Positions 35,055 through 38,448 of a DNA stretch of 38,448 nt are shown in pieces. Origin of the DNA: an uncultured Desulfococcus sp. (lineage in GTDB: Bacteria > Desulfobacterota > Desulfobacteria > Desulfobacterales > Desulfococcaceae); the NCBI GenBank assembly GCA_913060435.1, contig CAJXSB010000003.1, positions 1 through 38,448 on the forward strand, in the 5' to 3' direction. How positions within the stretch are numbered: position 1 is the first letter of the stretch; the number at the start of each line of letters is the position of its first letter. The notes below the pieces were generated by a model. The model was not told the DNA's origin and searched no databases. It was given only the letters and a program-made list of their open reading frames with translations. Made by a program: the position numbers and the translations under genes.

Positions 35055-35113
35055 GCTGTAGTCCAGTTTCAGTGGGGGGATGGATTGAGACGGGCGTATC
35101 GGGGAGATGGATC
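35055..35113 (+). repeat. Repeat C, third short trace of the mocR-DMT 3' flank
   Basis: CAGTTTCAGTGGGGGGATGG and the following ATTGAGACGGGCGTATCGG match the distal part of repeats A and B; GGCGTATCGG is shared with B. The upstream part of the repeat is absent. It lies between the ATPase gene and the cytochrome gene. Confidence 0.7.
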
Positions 35114-35136
35114 CAGGGCGAATAAGACCAGTGGGG

Positions 35137-35216
35137 GCAACCTTCGAGCTTCGTTCACCCGGTGGACGGAGGTGGCCTCCGCGTGAGACCACCAGGCTGC
35201 GAAAGTCGAAGGTTGC
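35137..35216. repeat. 80-base imperfect hairpin with 11-bp perfect ends
   Basis: GCAACCTTCGA (35137-35147) pairs exactly with TCGAAGGTTGC (35206-35216). Further pairing inside includes CTTCG with CGAAAG and CCGGTGG with CCACCAGG. It starts 12 bases after the cytochrome stop (minus strand). No T-run follows on either side, so it is not a classic terminator. Confidence 0.6.
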
Positions 35217-35227
35217 GTATGGTGAGT

Positions 35228-36622
35228 CTATATCTCGACTGTTGCTTCCGCCATTGTTACGATGGGCAGCGGATGTGTCCCTTTTCCCGTGATCTCGTCC
35301 AGCAATTTCTGGGATGCGCTTCGATACATCAGGGATACCCTGATCTGACCACCCGTTAAATCCTTTTGGGGCAGCACAAGGGTTTCCACCAATGATTCTC
35401 CCGGCGGCACCCTTTTGTCTTTCAGGATCTCACGGGCTTGGGCGATATTCCGGACAGGGTTGCCCTTGCCATCACCGAAGACGGTATTGTAGATGATGGC
35501 ATCATCCGGCAAATATTGGTCTTTATCCCTCACGCCGGAGGTAAATACGGTGTTCCCGTTCTTATCGTTGACCTCGATTTCAAGCCACATCTGGCGAACA
35601 TCTGTGAGCCCCGTGGGCAGATAATGGCCCGCGCCGATATTTTTCACTTCAATGATCAGTTCGTGTTGATCCAAATGGCTCTTGTCAATAGCAAGGGCAG
35701 CGGAATGTTGCAGCCGCGACATGGCCATTCGGGATTTTTCCAGGTCGCCGTTCAATTTCGGAAGATAGACATTGGCACCCACAAAATAATGCGTGAAGAT
35801 ATGCTCCCTTTCCGGCCCGCCCTCCGCTGCATACCCCGGATTGGCCGGTCTTTCGGTGCTTCCCGTCGCCGGAACGTCCGGCCGCTGGTACATATGGCAG
35901 CCCTGGCAGGTAATGCGCTTTTCCGGGTCATCTGAATTGTAGGGGCCGTTTTTCCATTCGGTGTAGGTTGTTTCAAGATCCGTTTCAAATACGACATGCT
36001 TCACATCATGACATGTCCCGCAGATTTCAGCGTTGGTGTGAAATTCGGAATAGGCAACCTCATGATAAAATGATTCCGAATCTTTGAACGGCCCCCGTTT
36101 GACGCCGGGATCCTCTTCCCCGTTTCCGGGTTCGAGCTGCAGATCGTTATTGTAAATTTTGTGGGCTGTGGTGGCGGAGTGGCAATAATCACACTGAATT
36201 CCCATTTGGGCCAGTTCCGGAATCTTTTCCCTGTCATCGGAGGATTTCGTCGGGTAACCGGTAACATATCCCACAGGTGTGTGGCATTTTACACAAGATT
36301 CCGCTTCCTTGAGTTCATCCGGATCGCTCAAGCCGCTGCGGAAAAAATCTGAAACAGCTTTATAAATCCTATCCTTGTGAGAAAAATGATGCATGGAATT
36401 TTCCCATTGCGCATAGATATCCGGATGGCAGGCGCCGCAGGTGTCCGGAGCGATAAACTGATCGATGTCAAATGCCTGCGCTGCCTCTTTTGGCGCCTCT
36501 TTAATCTGCGCTGATTCTTTTGGCGCCTCCTTAAAATGAATATTATAGACAATCGCCAGTATGACTGCGAGGATCATCAACGACGCATTTACCAGGTGTC
36601 TATTGCTCTTCAAATCCGCCAT
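35228..36622 (-). CDS. Pentaheme c-type cytochrome, membrane-anchored (cytochrome c554-like)
   Basis: A 464-residue protein with an N-terminal membrane anchor or signal (LMILAVILAIVYNIHF) and five CXXCH heme sites: CGACH (62-66), CVKCH (110-114), CDYCH (144-148), CGTCH and CQGCH. Extra His residues (HHFSH and others) can serve as distal ligands. The C-terminal 200 residues are heme-free and beta-rich (IEVKNIGAGHYLPTGLTDVR). The layout fits the cytochrome c554 group, which carries electrons in the periplasm of anaerobes. A short internal duplication, KEAPKESAQI/KEAPKEAAQ, forms the linker after the anchor. GGAGG precedes the ATG. The redox partner is not encoded nearby. Confidence 0.93.
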   Translation of the reverse strand: MADLKSNRHLVNASLMILAVILAIVYNIHFKEAPKESAQIKEAPKEAAQAFDIDQFIAPDTCGACHPDIYAQWENSMHHFSHKDRIYKAVSDFFRSGLSDPDELKEAESCVKCHTPVGYVTGYPTKSSDDREKIPELAQMGIQCDYCHSATTAHKIYNNDLQLEPGNGEEDPGVKRGPFKDSESFYHEVAYSEFHTNAEICGTCHDVKHVVFETDLETTYTEWKNGPYNSDDPEKRITCQGCHMYQRPDVPATGSTERPANPGYAAEGGPEREHIFTHYFVGANVYLPKLNGDLEKSRMAMSRLQHSAALAIDKSHLDQHELIIEVKNIGAGHYLPTGLTDVRQMWLEIEVNDKNGNTVFTSGVRDKDQYLPDDAIIYNTVFGDGKGNPVRNIAQAREILKDKRVPPGESLVETLVLPQKDLTGGQIRVSLMYRSASQKLLDEITGKGTHPLPIVTMAEATVEI

Positions 36623-36723
36623 TTCTTTGTTGCCTCCATTGTATGATTATGCCGAAAATGTCCTGTCCTGAACAAACCTAAGGTGAGGGAGGGATCGATG
36701 TTTGTGCTGAATTTCAACTTTTT

Positions 36724-36750
36724 TTTATAACGTATTGCCGGATTTGTCAA
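36724..36750 (-). promoter_or_regulatory. Possible promoter of the cytochrome gene
   Basis: On the minus strand TTGACA (36745-36750), a 15-base spacer and TATAAA (36724-36729). Both boxes are good but the spacer is short. It overlaps the end of the DUF1835 gene and would give a leader of about 95 bases. Confidence 0.45.
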
Positions 36751-37655
36751 AGGTGCGTATGGTCTGGCGTCACAGCCAGCGGGGGGACCGGCAGCGCGCG
36801 GACCTTGAACGCCTTGAGCGGGACCCGGCTTTCCCACTGCGGCAGCCTGGCCGCCGGCCCTTCAATCCGGACGAGGGGCGGCACACGGTCCGCAAGCCCG
36901 TTGATCCTGGTCCACAGTGTCGTATCTCCCCAGAACTGCGGCGGGATATCGGCAGCAGCCACGGACGCGTAAATCTCCCCCGGGGTTTCGCATCCGGAAC
37001 GGATCGCTGCAAGCGCGAGGCTTTCGAGCCGCCCCAAACCGGTTGCCGGGTCGGGCTGTTCCTGAAGCCATCGCGCTGCCGCCGCCGGGATCCAGGGCAG
37101 CGGCGGCCCGGTCGCGGTTGACAGTTCGGTGAGCAGCGCAGCATCCTGCGCTGCGAATGCCCTGTCCACGACGGCGGCAAACCGGAATTGCTCGTCTGTA
37201 ACCGGACGCCTGCCGGGATAGAGGGATGCCAGCTCCTCCGGTTGGAGCTGCCCGAGGCCGTGGAAGGGTTCGATGCCGGGGAATGCGTCGACACAGAGAA
37301 GCGCCACCTGCTGGATTCCTTTCAGGGAGAGGCACGTCAGAATATGGGCGAGCATGGACTGGTCAAACAGACATGCGTCGAACCACAGAACGATGCGCTC
37401 GCAACGCGCAGCCTCTGAAAGCTTCCGGTATTGATCATGGAAGGTTCTCAGGATGCTGTCCCGATAAAGGCCGCCGCCGGTGAACGCCTCCAGAAAGCGC
37501 GCACGGGCCTTGAGGATATTCTCATTTGGCCAGCCCGGCTGCCGGGGGCCGTCATAGAGGATGTCATGCCAGACGAACACCTCCCCTGGAAGACCGGCCT
37601 TTGCCAGGCTTCCGCCCGCGATGTCGCCGCTGGTGATATGGAATATTTTGCGCAT
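36747..37655 (-). CDS. DUF1835-family protein, unknown function
   Basis: A 302-residue cytoplasmic protein with the DUF1835 opening: IFHITSGDIAGGSLAKAGLP, then VFVWHDILYDGP, and further on RIVLWFDACLFDQSMLAHIL. The C-terminal half is the usual helical partner region, rich in Ala, Leu and Pro. No biochemical role is established for the family that I know of. CAGGAG lies seven bases before the ATG at 37655. It is about 120 bases downstream of the methyltransferase gene on the same strand, so co-transcription is possible. High GC, like the chromosome background. Confidence 0.85.
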   Translation of the reverse strand: MRKIFHITSGDIAGGSLAKAGLPGEVFVWHDILYDGPRQPGWPNENILKARARFLEAFTGGGLYRDSILRTFHDQYRKLSEAARCERIVLWFDACLFDQSMLAHILTCLSLKGIQQVALLCVDAFPGIEPFHGLGQLQPEELASLYPGRRPVTDEQFRFAAVVDRAFAAQDAALLTELSTATGPPLPWIPAAAARWLQEQPDPATGLGRLESLALAAIRSGCETPGEIYASVAAADIPPQFWGDTTLWTRINGLADRVPPLVRIEGPAARLPQWESRVPLKAFKVRALPVPPLAVTPDHTHL

Positions 37656-37775
37656 CTACATTCTCCTGTTGAACTGCAGCCGTGGCCCCGCCCGTTCGCC
37701 TTCAGGGAAGTGATCCGCTGCTGGCAATCGGAGGCGGCAACGATCCTGCCACAGGGGGAGAGCCCCATACAGCCA

Positions 37776-38369
37776 TCAATCCTTAGCCAGCACATAGCCC
37801 AGCCATGTATCGTCAGCATTTACCTTGGATGTCTGCACCCGATAATCCAGGATCGAAAAACCAAGATGTTCAAAAGCGCCCCGAATTTCTGTGTCATGCC
37901 ACAAATAGAATAGCCTCCCGAAACCGTCACGGTGCACCCCGTCGCCTTGCTTCAGCGTCAACAACACCTTCCCGCCCGGCTTCAACCCGGCCGTAACGCG
38001 GCTCAAAACACCCGGCACCTCTCTATGTGCAATATGCACCAGCGCCCCGACCAGCAATACGGCGTCTGCGGGCATGGTTCTAAAATCGTAATACCTGAAA
38101 TCCCCCACAACCACCTCGCAACCGGAATGCCGTCTTGCGAAACCCGCCAGCCCCGTCGATCGCTCGAACCCCCTGAGCTCAAACCCGCGTTCCTTGAACC
38201 ACCGCATGTCCCGCCCGGACCCACAGCCGATATCAAGGATACGCGCACCGGGGCTCAATTGCCGGGCAAGTGGTTCCAAAAATGATGCGGGATCGATGTG
38301 GGCGGTCTTCTCGTAGTAGGATTCGAAATGTTCCTGGTAAAAATCTGCCATATTATTATGGGATTCCAT
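37776..38369 (-). CDS. SAM-dependent methyltransferase (class I, small)
   Basis: A 197-residue methyltransferase. Motif I is ARILDIGCGSGRDMRWF and the post-I region is ELRGFERSTGLAGFAR. Motif II is DAVLLVGALVHI, followed by LKPGGKVLLTLKQGDG. The N-terminal helix FYQEHFESYYEKTAHIDPAS is typical of stand-alone enzymes of the Methyltransf_11/25 type. The ATG at 38369 is chosen as the usual family start; only a weak GGCGGA lies upstream. The frame is open to 38432. The substrate is unknown. Confidence 0.88.
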   Translation of the reverse strand: MESHNNMADFYQEHFESYYEKTAHIDPASFLEPLARQLSPGARILDIGCGSGRDMRWFKERGFELRGFERSTGLAGFARRHSGCEVVVGDFRYYDFRTMPADAVLLVGALVHIAHREVPGVLSRVTAGLKPGGKVLLTLKQGDGVHRDGFGRLFYLWHDTEIRGAFEHLGFSILDYRVQTSKVNADDTWLGYVLAKD

Positions 38370-38448
38370 TATATGTCCGCCGTCCATTTTCCTTCGGATG
38401 TGAACAGAAGGCGAAGTTCTCTTCGACAACACTATTTCGCAACGAAAC

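Noticed and set aside
35137-35216. Integron attC site
   Set aside because: The hairpin ends read GCAAC and GTTGC rather than the RYYYAAC and GTTRRRY consensus, the arms lack the unpaired bases typical of attC, and no integrase gene is in the window.

Overview
The window looks like chromosomal DNA of a GC-rich Gram-negative bacterium. Lipoprotein signal peptides, a pentaheme cytochrome c, a STAC-type Na+/solute-symporter histidine kinase, a MOT1-like molybdate transporter and an ATC-hydrolase-like remnant together suggest an anaerobic Desulfobacterota (Deltaproteobacteria). This assignment is inference from gene content; no rRNA or tRNA gene is present to confirm it.

Layout. 0-3.2 kb: the 3' part of dnaK, a small coiled-coil protein and a lipoprotein with a C-terminal membrane anchor. 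3.2-8.6 kb: a debris field with few intact genes. It holds a hydrolase C-terminal fragment, a 54-bp dnaK fragment, a patatin-like phospholipase lipoprotein, a doubly deleted cardiolipin synthase, a BrnT/CopG-like toxin-antitoxin pair, antiporter and K+-channel fragments, and an outer-membrane efflux protein fragment fused to a LuxR/MalT-type regulator with an in-frame stop. 8.7-12.5 kb: a minus-strand operon of OB-fold lipoprotein, MacB/LolC-like permease, ATPase and membrane-anchored serine hydrolase. 12.7-17.5 kb: a Cys-rich exported protein, a 47-codon ORF with a good terminator, the symporter-kinase with a small membrane protein, and a divergent single-domain response regulator. 17.6-21.3 kb: a SYLF-domain protein, a MOT1-like transporter and a convergent glycerate 2-kinase. 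21.4-24.6 kb: an acyltransferase, a broken ATC-hydrolase-like gene and a methyltransferase, all with lower GC.

24.7-35.2 kb is the most interesting region. An intact mocR-type regulator plus DMT exporter is followed by a lower-GC three-gene operon on the minus strand: an unrecognised 305-aa protein, a CHAT (caspase-like) protease with its His/Cys dyad, and a large TPR protein. Next comes a collapsed second copy of the mocR-DMT locus, then a DUF4143-type AAA ATPase, then a third short trace of the same repeat. The repeats therefore frame two cargo modules. Protease-TPR-unknown operons of this kind fit the pattern of bacterial conflict or programmed-death systems, but that role is inferred.

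35.2-38.4 kb: a pentaheme cytochrome, a DUF1835 protein and a class I methyltransferase, all on the minus strand.
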